A stretch of 64,000 nt of DNA from Blastomyces gilchristii SLH14081 (GCF_000003855.2 NW_003101682.1:2469835-2533834); one strand, 5' to 3'. Numbered from the stretch's first letter, positions 1-12,186 are shown. The notes: generated by a model from the sequence alone, not told the origin. Made by a program: numbers and translations.

Positions 1-1755
1 TGTTTTCTATCTTTCATTTATTCACTGCATAAAAGAGAATCATCTATAGAGCTTATAAAACATAGTCAAGTAGCTATTATCTTTTCTAAAACCTTTTCTA
101 GGCAGTTCAATAGAGATATTACTCTATATGACTTAGAAATTGAAGCTTTTCTATTAGGTTTTACAAGAATCACTTCAGTGGCTTCTCTTCAGCATTCAGA
201 ATGATATTCATTTTTCAAGAGATTGAAAAAGAGCTCAAAATATTCATTCTTTAAGTAGGAATATGTATTTTGAATAATTAAGTGATTAATTGAATCAGAA
301 CCTGCAGCAGTTTTAACAGAACTTGAGAAGATAGCTGACTCTAATTCATCTTGTGTAAGATCAGGCCATTTCTGAGTCATTTTCATCAATATAGTTGAGA
401 AGTGATATATTCTCTTCCTCTGAAGCTGAATCTGAATCTGGTGAGTTCTGAAAGAGAATTCTTATAAAAGCTTGATATTTTTCCTCAAAAGAGTTTGCTG
501 TATATGATTCATTCTGAAACTCATATTCTAAGGCTGGAAGTTTTGCTACACTTCTTATTTTAGTATAGTTAAAAGCTTTAAAAACTTTCTTCTCTTATGC
601 TTCTTCAAGAAATTTATTCCAGCAGTCTGTTTTAGCTCTTTTAATATCTGAGAAATATTCATTTCTGACAGCTTTGAACTCTTCATCAGATATTATATCA
701 TTCTTTCAATCTCTTCTAGCAGTAGCTAATTTCTTTCTTTTAGATGAGATATTCTCATTTCATCAAGGTTTTGAATACTCAGAAGATTTTCTTTTTGAAA
801 TATTATCTCTAACACTTGTTAGAATAATAGATGTAGTAAGCTTCACTTTATTCTCAAGTATTTCATTTGAGATATGTTGACCAGAATTTCAATATAGCTC
901 ATTCTGTCTTTCAGATTTTAACAGTTTTATGCTTTCTTCAACTGCTTTTCAATCAGCTTTTTCAAAGTTATACTGATTAGAGAGAAGAGGATTTTCACTT
1001 ATTTATTTTTCACTCAGTTCAATATTAAATTGTATAATCTCATGATCTGATTCTGATGTCTCATTTGAATCAATAAATCAGTTTACAAGTCTTCTTTTCA
1101 TTAGATTTTATGATATGAAGATTAGATCTATAATAGACTTCTGTTTCATGCCTTTTCTAAAGAATGTTTGTTGATCAGACTTATTAACCAAATCTATTGA
1201 ATGCTTAAAGATTCATTCAATCAGATTATCAGCTCTCACTGCTCTCTTGCATTCTGAATTTTATCAGAGATGATGTGCATTGAAATCTTCTACAATTATA
1301 GAGTTTCTTGATGAAGTTATATTCAGAAATCCTCTATCAATTATTCAGATATTATTATTTTTCTTCAATGACTTTTCATTATAGATATTTATGAGCTGTA
1401 TAGTATCAAACTCATTTTCTTTATCTATAATATCACTCACCAGAATATCAGGGTCAGACATGATATCAAATCTTAGACTAAATTGATATCTTGATCTCTT
1501 TCTTTCATAGATCACTACTCTTGACTTTATCTCAGACTTTTGAGATAGAAAGCAGTAGTAGCTTGAATAAGAAATAATGTAATTTTACTCAGCATCAAAA
1601 TTTGGTTCCTGAAGTAGTATAAAATCAACTTTTTATTCAAATGTAATTTGAAGACAAGAATAAATACAATTTGAGTTTCTATTCACATTATTTTAAATAA
1701 ATGTAATTTTTGAAGAGTTTTTAAACTTTTTTTGTTGTTTTTGTTGTATATTCAT
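1..1755 (-). pseudogene. LINE-1 ORF2 (endonuclease plus start of reverse transcriptase), RIP-damaged
   Basis: The frame opens with ATG at 1,755 (MNIQQ...) 30 bases after the ORF1 stop. Conceptual translation shows an apurinic-type endonuclease: a LQEP motif (catalytic Glu), DFNAHH (Asn/His) and SDHEII (Asp-His), in that order, between about 1,630 and 1,040. A linker rich in Lys and Trp codons follows, then the beginning of the RT domain, which runs off the window. Many Trp and Gln codons have become stops. In the family this protein nicks the target and reverse-transcribes the element RNA. The alignable copy is LINE-2 ORF2 at 20,613-24,660. Confidence 0.85.
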
Positions 1756-1784
1756 ACTCAAAGAGAGTAGAGATAGAGTAGAAT

Positions 1785-3387
1785 CTAGTCACTATCATCA
1801 GATAGTAGATTATAACTATTTTGAAAAGTAGAGATCTCAACTGCTTGCATTATATCTAGTTTATCATCAGAGTCATTTCTCAATTCTCTAATTTTAACAG
1901 GAGTTTGAGAATTCAAATTCTGTTTACATTTAGCTGGAGAATTGAAGTTTGAAGATTTAAATAGTTGAGAGTTTCTTCTTTTTAAGCTTGTAGTTATAAG
2001 TCTACTGGCTTGACTCTTCTCTTCAGTTCTAGATTGACTTTGAGCTTCATCTTTTCTCCAGTTCTTTTGAGTTCTAGAAGTAAATATACATTCTTTTGAG
2101 CTAGATGCATGTTTATCTTTGCAATTAGAGTACTTAAGCAGAGTGTATTGACATATTTCATCTCTTTTTAAGTATGTTTCATATTTATGCTCACTAGTTT
2201 TGTGATCTCTGACATAGAATGCACATTTTAATTCTCTAAAATATAAGATTGTAAAGTGTTCATATCTTTGACAGTTTAAACACTGTGTTTGAGCTTTGAG
2301 ATTCATTCTTGAGTCTTTGTATTCATGAACTCTCATTTTCAAATCTGCTACTCTTACTTCAGAGATCTTTGACTGTTCAAGTGTTTGTATATACTAGAAC
2401 AGAGGCATTTCTCCTGCTTTGTCTGAACTTAATTGAATTTAGTTATACAGGCTTCTTTCTCAGTTGAATAGAGTTATATTCTTTCAATTCATTTTTGAGA
2501 AGTAGCATTTCTTCTTCACAGTCAAAAATTTCAACTGAAATATCATGAAGAATGAATTTGTCTCACTTTTCATCTCTTTCAGATAGAATTATTGTGTTTA
2601 GCAAAGATTCTACTGCTGACTTTCAGAGATTCTCATTCTGAATAAGAAATTCAGCACTGAATTCAGGCATTGTAGTCAGAATAATGAAGTTTTCAAAGAA
2701 TGATGACTCAATTGAAGTTATAACTGATTTTTAAACTTCAATATCAGTCATCAACTAAGAAAAGAACTACTGATTAATTTCATTTCTGATTCTGAAAATG
2801 AGATTTGAGTTTAGCTTGTTTCTTTGCAGAATATCTTGGTTTGAGACTTTGAGAATAAGTCTTCTATTTCTGAAGATTTGAAAGTTTTTCTCTTTTTGCA
2901 TTTTCTTTTTCACTTTTCTATGAATAGAGGCATGAGCAGTATTCTTCTCAGTTTTCTCAGGATTTTGAGCAGGTTTTGAGACAGCAGATTTAGAGACAGC
3001 AGATTCAGCTGCTTGAGCATATGTTTTCTTCTGATTCAAAGAAGAAGAAGAAGTAGAAAAAAAGAAAGAAGAAGAGTAAGATAAAGAGTCAGTGATTATA
3101 CTAGGAATTTTCAATGTTTTTTGAACTGTGTTTAAGATTCTAAGTTTGAACTTGATCATCTTCTGTAGTTATCTAGCCTGAGTGTGAAGAATTAACAGAA
3201 CTTCTTTATTCATCTCACTCAGACACTGCTTTTCAAGAATCTTGCTTACTTTTTCAAGTTTCTGTATTTCAAGAACTTGTTATTTCTCTATTTCTTCTTT
3301 CTTTCTTCTCTTCAGAATTTCAATCTCAGAAATAGTATTTGAGAAAGCATCTTTTTCCACATCAACTAAGTGTATTTTTGAACTCAT
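1785..3387 (-). pseudogene. LINE-1 ORF1 (gag-like nucleic-acid-binding protein), damaged
   Basis: The start is taken at 3,387, where ATG opens MSSKIH; the same ATG is present in LINE-2. The C-terminal part (1,785-2,342, still open for 185 codons) contains a degenerate run of zinc knuckles. The first, CLNCQRYEHFTILY, is CX2CX4HX4C with the final Cys changed to Tyr, and a third knuckle has its first Cys changed to Tyr. Both fit G-to-A change of TGT to TAT. The middle block (2,767-3,159) has a Ser-rich stretch followed by KKTYAQAAESA, a sequence type common ahead of the RNA-binding part in fungal LINE ORF1 proteins. It would coat the LINE RNA. Stops and frame breaks separate the blocks. Confidence 0.8.
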
Positions 3388-5033
3388 TGTTTTCACTCAA
3401 TGAAAAGTTGGTCAGACTGTTTCAATTGAGATATTTCTAACTCTGTTTTCAATTGAAAAGTTGGTCAGACTGTTTCAAAAGAAGAATAAAAGACTTTTAT
3501 GTATAAAATACCTGATTTCTTTCACACTAGTTCAGTAACTAGGTCAGATTTTTAAAGAGAATCTAATAAACTAAAATTAATTTTTGAGATAAATCAATAA
3601 AATCTTTACAATCTCTTTCTTGAGATACAGTGAGAAAAAGTATGATATCAATTGATAATAAATCAGATAATATGACAGTTTTTGAGAGAAAAACTGACAA
3701 AAAATAAATCAATTTTTTGCAGAGAAATTGATTAAAACTATTCAATTTTATTCTAAATTATCTGATTCTTCTCACACAATAAGTGTGCAACTCAAATCAG
3801 TTAATAAAGAGTGTAAAAAAGAATTAAGTATTAATGAAAGCTCTTCAGTCACTGAAAAAGTAATTCTTACTTAAAAGAATATAAAATTATGACAGAAAAT
3901 AACTCTGTTTTTAATTCTTTATAAGAATATTATGTAAAACCCAGAGAAAAACACCTTACTTTTTCAAGAGAAGTAAAAAACTATTTCTAAGATCTTTTTT
4001 TTGCATTAACTGCTGTAGAAGAATGAGATAGAAACTGCTAAGATATACACTACTGTATACTCTCTATCAAGACTTTTTCTTTTCAGAGTCTTGATATTAT
4101 AGAGAATATAAGTCTGTTTCTATATAATAATATAAATATTATCAGTGAGATGTAGAGAAACTGGTTATTTATATCTCAAAATAGAAGACTTTATCAATGA
4201 TTATATTAATATAGAGTTAATTCTCAAATTCAATAGAAATCTAGTGTTGCTGTTCTCAATCTCTTGCAGAATCTAGTAAATATTGAGATATCAAAACTAG
4301 ATTTAATATATCTCACTGTGCAGAGATCAAAGGCTCAGTCAGATCTTGAGATATACTGATTTTATAGTTGTTGATATGCTGTTGACTCATTGTTCACTGA
4401 TTATGTATTGAATGCTGTTGCTGAGGTATCTTTTTGTATCATTCTGCCGGGGATGGGCCAGATTGAGAGGGGTAGTACAAGGGTGAGACTTGGTGTTGAA
4501 GTCTAGATACACTGGCGACAGACTGTGAGGGTTGCACTTCAGAAGAGTCTGTTGATTATGTGCTTGATATTATCACTGAGGTATCTTTTTGTATTTTTCT
4601 GCTGGGGATGGGCCAGATTGGGAAGGGCGGTACGAGGGTGAGACTTGGCGTTGGTGTTTTGGAACATCAAAGATGGACAGGGTTTTCGCGGAGGTCACTC
4701 CTCGGATATCTCCACATCTACAGGTCGGGGATCTTCCAAAATCGAGAAGATTGGTGCATATGGCTAGGTCACTTCACCTTACAATTTGTATGGCACTCTG
4801 GCCCGGGGTTGTGATGTGGTAGGGGAGAACGGGGGATAATCCCACACAGGAGTTTCGAACAACGTCCGGTTCACATTTGGCTGGATAACTCCACCACCAC
4901 ACAGGGTATGCGGTCGGCGATGGGGTCAGAATGCTCGTATGATCGAGGGCTTTTCAATGGATCTATCGGCGGGTTCTTATTCGAAAAATCGAGCGAGTTC
5001 GTGGTGGAGCGGTCCACTCTTCTGAGTTCGTAT
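3388..5033 (-). promoter_or_regulatory. 5' leader of LINE-1, with a GC-rich, little-mutated outer part
   Basis: About 1.6 kb upstream of ORF1 without a convincing frame. The inner part (3,388 to about 4,420) is AT-rich like the rest of the element. The outer part (about 4,440-5,030) keeps normal GC and CpG, with runs such as ggcccggggttg, and matches 27,330-27,775 of LINE-2. In this LINE class the internal promoter lies in the 5' leader, so this block probably held it (inference). Open frames crossing it on plus are not conserved between the copies. Confidence 0.6.
4421..4730 (-). repeat. Two tandem units of about 155 bp in the LINE-1 leader
   Basis: The stretch beginning ctgaggtatctttttgta at 4,421 recurs at 4,576, and both copies continue through ggggatgggccagattg and a gggtgagacttgg stretch. 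LINE-2 has one unit only (near 27,335). This resembles the promoter monomers seen at the 5' end of some LINEs. Confidence 0.7.
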
Positions 5034-8000
5034 GATGTGAATTCAGTGATCAGAAGATGTTTGAGTCAATCATTCTGATAATATGAATAGAACACTCAAA
5101 GATGCTGTTCTAGTGTCTGATTCTGGTATTCAGTCTGGCCATCTGTCTGTGAATGAAATGCAGTACTGAGAAGACATCTTATTACAAGATGATAGCAAAA
5201 AGCTGATCAGTATTTGCTGATGAAGAGGGATTCTTGATCTGTTATCAATGATTTCAGAGCACTGTGATCATGAATGATGATATCTAAAAACAGGTCAGTC
5301 AATTCAGAGGCTTTAATCTTTTTATAAATAGAAATATATCTGATCATCTTTGTGAAGCAGTCAACAATGACTAAAATTGAGTCATATTCTTTGACTCTTA
5401 TTAACTTCAGCAGGTCAACTATGAAATTCATTAATAGATTCTGTCATGAGCTCTTTGAAACAGGCAGTGATACTAACTCACTGTATTGCTTATACTGTGA
5501 GATCTTTATCTTTTGACAGACATCACAAGTCTTAATATACTCTTTGACATCTGCTCAGAGCTTGTCTCAAATGTATTTACATTTTAGAAGCTTCTCAGTC
5601 TTCTCTAATCTGAAGTGTCTCATATGGGAATTATTATGATGAATTCTCAATAACTTCTGGCACACCACCCTGCTATGAGAGATGAAGACTGAATCATTCA
5701 GTAGTAGAAGTTCACATTCTTCTAGTTATCAGTGACTTGATTTCTTAGTAATATCACCCTGCTCAGAGTCTGTCTCTTTCAAGTTTAAATCAGATTCTTT
5801 CTTCTTCAACTTCTGAATTCAAGCTGCAGTAGAGGCATCTCTCTTCTATAACTTATCAATAAATTTCAAAAGTAGTTGAGTTGAAAGATTGTAGACTGTT
5901 TCATTCTTTGTCAATTCAATGATTGTAAGATATGATATAAGAAGCTCATGATCTTCAGTGTCAGTTCTCTGCAGAGACTCAGGTTTTCTTTCATCTTCTA
6001 TACTGAGTTGTACAGCTGCCTTACCAGCGCTATTTTCAAGCTTCAGAGAATCTCAATCCTCTGCAGCCAGCTTCTTCTACAGTGATGACAGAGATTCTTT
6101 TATAGAATTCTTCTCTGCATTAATAATATTATAATCAGACTGTCTAGACAGTGTATCAGCAGGATTAAGCTGATCTGAACAGTATCAGATATAGAAATCA
6201 TACTCTGAAAGCAGCTCTGCTTATCTGGCTTGACATTCTATCAAGCTCTTTATTATCAAGAAGTAATATAGATTTATATAATCAGTGAGAACTTACACTG
6301 AATACTTACTACTCTGAAGATAATGTCATCAGATCTTAAAGAATTTAACAATTACTAACATTTTCTGATCATGAGTATCATATCTTCTCTATATGAGTGA
6401 TAACTTCTTGAAGAAGAAGATCACTGATCTTCATTCATAGTATCTTATAGACTCTGTGAAAAAGTCTTCTCTCACAGACAATTCATTATCTATTTTCTCA
6501 GAGATGATTATTCTCTGATTCTTTCAATGTTAAAAGGTCTTCAGTGTCAACTGTGAAAAGATTTCATAGATCTCATTTCTGAATGCATCAGTCTCACACT
6601 GACTGAGTAAGTCAGAGTTAAAGTGATTCAGTATTATAACATCTGTAAAAGCTTGTTTTAATTTCACAAACATCTTCACAGTGTCTTAGATGAGAATAAA
6701 TGATTCTGTTTTTCTGTCTTTCACACTTCTCTTTAACAGATCTGTAAGAGAGACAGTAATCTGTGAATATGTATAGATGAATCATCTGTAGAAATTCATA
6801 AATTCTAGAAATATCTGCATCTCACAGTATATTTGCAGTATTAGTCAGTTCTCAATAACAGAGACATGACTTCTGTTCATTGAAATGTTATTCATCTTAA
6901 TAATATAATCTAAGAAATCAATCTTCTGCATGTAGAATGAGCATTTTTCAGTGTTTATATAGAGTTGATACTGTCTCAAGTAACTCAACACTTCTTGAAT
7001 ATGAATATCATGTTCTTTCTCTGTTTTTGAGAAGATTAGAATGTTGTTCAAGTATACTATATAGAAGACATTAACAAGGCCTCACAGTGCCTTATTTATA
7101 TAGATCTGAAAGATGACTGAAGTGTTACAAAGATTAAAAGATAAAACAAGATATTTAAAATTGCTGTACTTGATATAAAAAGCTGTTTTTCAAATGTTGT
7201 CTTTATTAACTCTGATTCTATGATAGACATTCTGTATATCAATCTTTAAGAACATCTTTGCTTCAGATAATTAATCAATTATCTTATCAATTAACAGTAA
7301 TGAATAGTAATTCTTAATCATCATTTTATTGAGACCTCTGTAGTCTATGCATAGACATAGTCTATCATTCTTCTTAGATATAAAGAGTATAGATGTCTCT
7401 GCTGAACTCTTTAATAAATATATTCAGTTCTTTGATTGCACTTCTTTAAGATATTTGCACAGAACATTCAATTTCTTTACAGACAAGTTATAGAGAAGTC
7501 TGTACAGCATTGTTACACTGTCTTCAAGATAAATCTTATATTATATCTTGATATCAGGAAACTTCACTACTTCTCTTTCTGAAAAGATATTCTTAAAATC
7601 TGTAAAGAGATATTGTGTACATCTGTCTTTAATAACAGATACTGCTGCTAATCTTGCAGTGAGAGTGATGACTTCTTCATCTATTCTCAAGTCTCAGTCA
7701 TCTACTACACAGTATATTGACTCAATCTTTTTCTCAAGATTCTTCTGATGAAACTCTTCAGATTTCTCTATCACTGTCTCTTTATCAGTGAGATAATATC
7801 ATCACATCTGAGTGACTCAGATAATGAGAGAATTGTTTTCTCTCAATCACAGAAGATCTAGAATGATGTTCTTATCTATGATATTAACTGTATGAAGAAG
7901 CAGACTGCTCTTCTTAAAGATTTCTTCTGAGTCTGTAGTCATACACTACACTTGAATTATACTAAAATAGTGATATTTCATTTCATCAGTAAATTTTACA

Positions 8001-9000
8001 TGATCTGACAGATCTATCTTCTTTCAACTCTTCATCAAAGAAAAGAAATAGAATATGAAGTTAATATTTATCTCAGAGTTGAGTAGATATCTTACTAATA
8101 TCTTCTCATTCAGAGTATGTATTGTAATTGTAACATAAACTCAGAGATATGAGAATTATCAATTCTTTATTTCTTTCTCTTCTTTATCTTCTATGAATAC
8201 ATTTACTAAAAGAGAAGTTAACTTTAAGAAGATATCTTCTCAGTTTCTTTTCTTCTTCAGCTTCTTACAATCACTGATATAGTAATCATCAGCTTCACAG
8301 TTGAAATAGAGATCTTTATCAAATCTTTTTTAATATTTCTTTACAGTGAGTGAAGAATCAGAATACTTGAAATTCTTCTTTACTTTCTCTACACTGAAGC
8401 TGTTATAGTATCATTTAGATTCTATCATTGATTACTTAGAAGCAGTCTTATTAATCTTTTTCTTGAAGAATTGATTATTCAAATAGATCTGAGAAGTCAG
8501 GTTGACAAGCTCAGTGCAATTGATGAATAAACTCTGATATTATGATATTATTATCTGCATCTTATGAGTCAGCTTCATGAGATAAAGCTGTGTTTTTAAT
8601 TAATTCAAATCATCAGTTAATTTCTCTTAATATTCTTCAAATCTTGCATTGAAATTGAAAGAATTCTCATCATCTTATTGATATAATGAGTTGAACTACT
8701 GTATCACTATGAAGCTGCAGTTGCAGTGATCTTTGATTTGATTCAGTAGAAAGTTCTTGAATTCTTTCTAAGTCATAATAGTATTGATACACTCAAGCTC
8801 TCTCTTCTTGATAACTCAGGTAGTTGCAGAGATGTCTTCAAGAAGGTTAACAGTGTAGATTACTCATACCTCATGAGTATTATACTGGCTCAGGTTAAGG
8901 CAAAATTTCTGTTCAAGAGTATGAATAAAGCTGTGAAATTCAGATAAGATGTTTTTCTTATATCTCAGAGAATCTCTGACCTTAATCTCTCTATCTTCAT
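5034..9000 (-). pseudogene. Gypsy-III gag-pol remnant
   Basis: The integrase is recognisable from 5,034 to about 5,700: a histidine pair near 5,610-5,640 with CDVCQ near 5,520 (HHCC zinc site), VIVDCFTKM near 5,360 (first Asp), ITDQES near 5,230 (second Asp) and HSQTDGQTE near 5,150 (leading to the catalytic Glu). RNase H and connection follow upstream with PADTLSRQSDY near 6,150. Reverse transcriptase lies at about 6,600-7,500; its catalytic YLDD reads YLNN near 7,040, two Asp-to-Asn changes expected from G-to-A mutation. A gag knuckle near 8,310 reads YFNCEADDYYISDC, a CX2CX4HX4C with Cys and His each changed to Tyr. Gag starts near 8,995. No frame is intact. Confidence 0.8.
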
Positions 9001-9014
9001 GATAGATATAGGTG

Positions 9015-9776
9015 TGTAAGAGCCGCGGTGATGGCAGAGTGGTTGAAGGGCCTATGTTAAAATGTGCAGCAGGTTCAGAAATCTTGAATTTCTACTGAGA
9101 TAGAGATGTACACACTCTAGAAGATGATGTAGTATTTTCTTCAGAGAGTGAGGTCAGATTGGTCTCAGTGCAGATGTATGAGATCATATTAGTCTATTAG
9201 AGCTTGACTGATTCAAACTTATAATCAGATTGAGTGATTTGAATTGTAATATGATAGAACTGAAGCAGTGGCTACTCAGCAGTGTTACATAGAAGTAGTT
9301 GTTTAAGAAGCTATATAAGTGAGCTTGACTATCTTACTTGAATAGTGAGCTTGTAGACTACAGAGTTATTGTGAGAATATCACAGATGTGATACTTAGTA
9401 TACTAAGAAGATTGTATAAGACATGCAGTAACTCTTGTATATATTTCAGTAGAAGAAAAATGAATCACTGCTTCTTTAATAAGAAGCCAGCATCTAGCTA
9501 TTCTATATAGACAATGAGTGGATACTCTTCTCTCATTTCACAAGTGAGAATAGCCAGAGTGATACCTCAGCAGTACCTTATTATCAAGGAAGAGTAATCT
9601 GCTGACCTCATATAGAAGTGAGGTTCTTATATTCATCAATCAGATCTTTCTATGATATATCCGAATGATGTCATAGAGTGGTTGGAAACCGGTTCAAATG
9701 GGATGAAATCATCCGCATGAAAGTGATGGGCCGTGTGAAACCGCAGCGGGGCCTTGGCGCTGCCGGGAGTGTGACA
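9015..9776 (-). repeat. 5' LTR of gypsy-III (762 bp)
   Basis: Read on minus it begins TGTCACACTCC and ends GGCTCTTACA, the same CTCTTACA end as the gypsy-I/II LTRs. The outer 120 bases (about 9,655-9,776) and the innermost 40 bases (9,015-9,055) keep CpG and GC, while the middle is AT-rich. The tRNA-like look of the inner edge is judged coincidental. Confidence 0.7.
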
Positions 9777-10440
9777 ATATCTCAAAATTCCACATTTTCT
9801 GATCTGCTGTCTCAGGTTTCATCTCAGTGATAAGCAGATTAACAAGCTCAGAGAGCAGAACTGTCTTCTAAATGTTCTGAATTATGAAGTATGTTCAAGA
9901 TCTGAATAAGATCTTAATTCTCTTCTTCTCTGTTAACTTCTGCTAATTAATTAGAGAATAGAAGTATTATCAAAAATCATTATCTCTTAATAAATAAAAA
10001 ACTTATCAGATTTGACTTCTTTATCTCTTACTTTAATACTCTTTTAATTTTCTTCTACTACTGTTTATTTATAGTAATACTCTTCTTCTCTCTCTCTCTC
10101 TTTATCTTGAACTCAAATCATTCTTAGAACTTCTTCTGATTTCACTACTACTGTATAAAACTCTTCACTATCTTCTTCTTTAATCTCTTACAGACAGTGT
10201 CATCTGCATTATTTCTATACTTAGTTCAGTCTAAATCTATTAGAAGTGTTACTTAAAATTATTATTATTCTGCTTTCTTACAGAGTCTCTTCAAGATATT
10301 ATAATATGTTTTATAATCTGTCTTCTCTTGCTTAAACATCTTCTTCTTCTCTTTCTTCAATCTGTGACAGTGCTTATATGTCTTAGTGATTCACAGAACT
10401 GCAGAATATTTAAAGAAAGATAACATGATTAATTTCAGTG
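9777..10440 (-). pseudogene. hAT-Z charged coiled-coil ORF remnant
   Basis: Counterpart of 19,140-19,960 in hAT-Y: Lys/Glu-rich sequence on the element's coding strand, broken by stops. Function not recognised. It lies upstream of the transposase in the element. Confidence 0.4.
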
Positions 10441-10479
10441 AGTGTTAAAGAGAGATAAAAGGCAGAAGAGACAGTCAGA

Positions 10480-10483
10480 TATA

Positions 10484-10516
<33 letters not shown>

Positions 10517-10600
10517 TGATAATAATAGTAATAATAGTGATGATAGTGATGATAATAATAATGATGATAATAGTGATAATAATGATAATAATGATAATAA
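10480..10600. repeat. ATT/ATC-type microsatellite inside hAT-Z
   Basis: Imperfect run of aat, gat and agt triplets. The same tract occurs in the other hAT copies at 18,955-19,073, 33,580-33,710 and 50,975-51,055, with different lengths. The reading frames across it (Tyr/His repeats) are a by-product. Confidence 0.9.
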
Positions 10601-11341
10601 TAAAAGAAAGAGTGCATTGAAATATATTACTAATTTATCAAATATAAAGAGATAAAGAAAATATTAATAGCTTTCAGAGATATATAGAAACAGCTACAGT
10701 ATTATATAGTAATATTATCTTTATTCAATATATACACTGTCGATATTCTTTGTATACAGTTATTATATAATCTATATCAGAGATACATGCAGAAAACAGA
10801 TCTTTATTATTAGAAAGAATGATTACAATAATTCTCTGTTTTTATATTATAAAGATAAGTTATTCTTATTTCTTTCTTCTCTCTTTTCTCTTCTTCTTCA
10901 ACTCATTACTAAGTTCAAACTAGTATGAAAACTATTAAAATACTCTTAGAAATTCTCAAAGTGAATGATATAGACTAATCAAATTTTAAATACAGAAGAA
11001 TTAAATTATATTCAATATTACTAATTATTCATTCTCTCTTAATAAAATCACAGTTATGTCTTTCTCTCTCTCTCTTAAATAAAACATAATCTGTGAAAAG
11101 TGAGTATCATATCAGATTATAATAATTAACATGACCTCAGTATACAGAGCTGTATACACACAGTATATACTGAACTGAGAGACTGTATAAATTATAAACT
11201 AATAACAGTATCTCAGAGAGAGTTATATAGTATAAGAAAGCTATAACTCTAAGTTATATATATAGAGAGTGAATTATCACAGTAAGTATATATATATTAT
11301 ATGAAAGTAACACTTTTTAATAACACTCAGTCTCTGATACT

Positions 11342-11575
11342 ATGAAAATAGAGTCTCTCTGTGAGATCTGTTTTTATCAGAAGTCAGAAAATCTTATATT
11401 TCTCAAAATTATCTTTATATGTTTTATCTATGAAATTAATGAAGAGAATTATCAATTTCAGTATTTTATTCTTAATATTATTCAAGTGACAGCAGAGTTC
11501 ATTCTGATTACACTTTTTAAGTGTATATTTTTTAAATATTCATATTTATACAGATATATACTGATTATTTATTAG
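11342..11575 (+). other. Conserved 77-codon frame antisense to hAT-Z
   Basis: An open frame starting MKIESLCEI and ending YRYILIIY, antisense to the transposon. The same frame is open at 52,302-52,538 in hAT-W (about 80% identical by eye). In hAT-Y (complement of about 17,585-17,820) it has a single RIP-type stop, CAA to TAA. No family recognised. It may be chance, or a small captured or regulatory frame in the element's 5' region. Confidence 0.25.
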
Positions 11576-11699
11576 ATAATATTAAGATAATAACTTATCA
11601 CAGCTGTGTTACTCTCACTATAAGAGATATATAGTTAGTAATGAATATTATAAAGACTCTGAGAAGTGAGTATTTTAAAGATACTACAGCTCTATAATT

Positions 11700-11820
11700 T
11701 TGATTTTTTTTATTTTCTTTTTTATTTTTTTTTCTTTCTCTTTTTTTTTTCATTCTGATTTTTTCTTATTTTTGTTTTATTTTTTGTTTTTTTTTTGTAT
11801 TTTATATTTTTTTTTATAAT
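11700..11820. repeat. T-rich low-complexity tract in hAT-Z
   Basis: Long T runs broken by single C, G or A. Equivalent tracts are at 17,320-17,460 and 32,340-32,480 (as A-rich strand) and 52,662-52,855, with varying length. Confidence 0.85.
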
Positions 11821-12186
11821 TAAAATTATATGAATTATAATCTGTATTCAGAAAAGTAATAATATTTAGTAATACTCTCTATTGAATTTTCAATAAATGA
11901 GTACTATGTTATAATATTATGTAAGTGAGAAGTGATTTCATGATCTCATTTAATACTATTCTCAATAATGAAATCAGAATAAAAATGTGACTAAGAATTC
12001 AAATATATTCTTTATTCAGAACTAGATTTTTATTTGAAAAGTAAATCTGAGATCTTTAATATTTAAAATAACATGATTTGAGATCAATGTAATGAATATA
12101 AATTATAATCACAAGTAATGCTTTTAGATAATATAATAACTGTAAAGTTTGATTCTGGTCTCAGACATGGTCACATGATCAGTGTA

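Larger units (their letters stand above)
1..5033 (-). mobile_element. LINE-1: Tad-like non-LTR retrotransposon, 3' end beyond window
   Basis: Minus-strand LINE whose 5' end lies near 5,033 and whose RT, RNase H and 3' tail lie off the left edge. Read on minus it runs: GC-rich 5' leader (5,033 to about 3,388), ORF1 with CCHC knuckles (3,387-1,785), then ORF2 starting at 1,755 with an APE-type endonuclease leading into reverse transcriptase. It matches LINE-2 (20,217-27,789) almost collinearly over its whole length. The 5' end abuts the integrase region of gypsy-III, so this LINE appears to have inserted into that retrotransposon; its other flank is outside the window, so the target duplication cannot be checked. 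All frames carry stops of the C-to-T/G-to-A kind, so the copy is inactive. Confidence 0.9.
5034..9776 (-). mobile_element. Gypsy-III: Ty3/gypsy retrotransposon, 3' part lost or outside window
   Basis: On minus: 5' LTR (9,776-9,015), gag, protease/RT, RNase H, integrase, then cut at about 5,034 where LINE-1 begins. The right boundary is clear because hAT-Z sequence resumes at 9,777 (atatctcaaaatt, matching the complement of hAT-Y near 19,770). Gypsy-III therefore sits inside hAT-Z. It differs from gypsy-I/II in LTR and protein sequence, so it is a separate family. Heavy RIP-like damage makes it inactive. Confidence 0.85.
9777..12186 (-). mobile_element. hAT-Z: 5' portion of large hAT transposon, split by gypsy-III
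   Basis: Minus-strand copy of the 5' half of the hAT family, collinear with 16,956 to about 19,775 of hAT-Y. The 5' terminus at 12,186 reads ggtctcagacatggtcac then atcagtgta, a variant of the family end GGTCAGTCTA. It includes the charged ORF, an ATT/ATC microsatellite, a T-rich tract (about 11,700-11,820) and a subterminal block. The 3' half with the transposase would lie left of the window. Immediately to its right lies gypsy-I starting mid-element, so hAT-Z most likely inserted into gypsy-I. Confidence 0.8.

Noticed and set aside
9018..9055. tRNA-like 5' half (gccgcggtgatggcagagtggttgaag) and a B-box-like ggttcaaatgg near 9,691, as a split tRNA or SINE
   Set aside because: Both pieces lie inside the 762-bp gypsy-III LTR, whose ends TGTCAC...CTCTTACA are defined by the hAT junction at 9,777 and by the LTR end shared with gypsy-I/II. 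No tRNA fold is completed.
10435..10617. Tyr/His-repeat protein (also 33,566-33,784)
   Set aside because: A translation of the ATT/ATC microsatellite with no conserved sequence around it.
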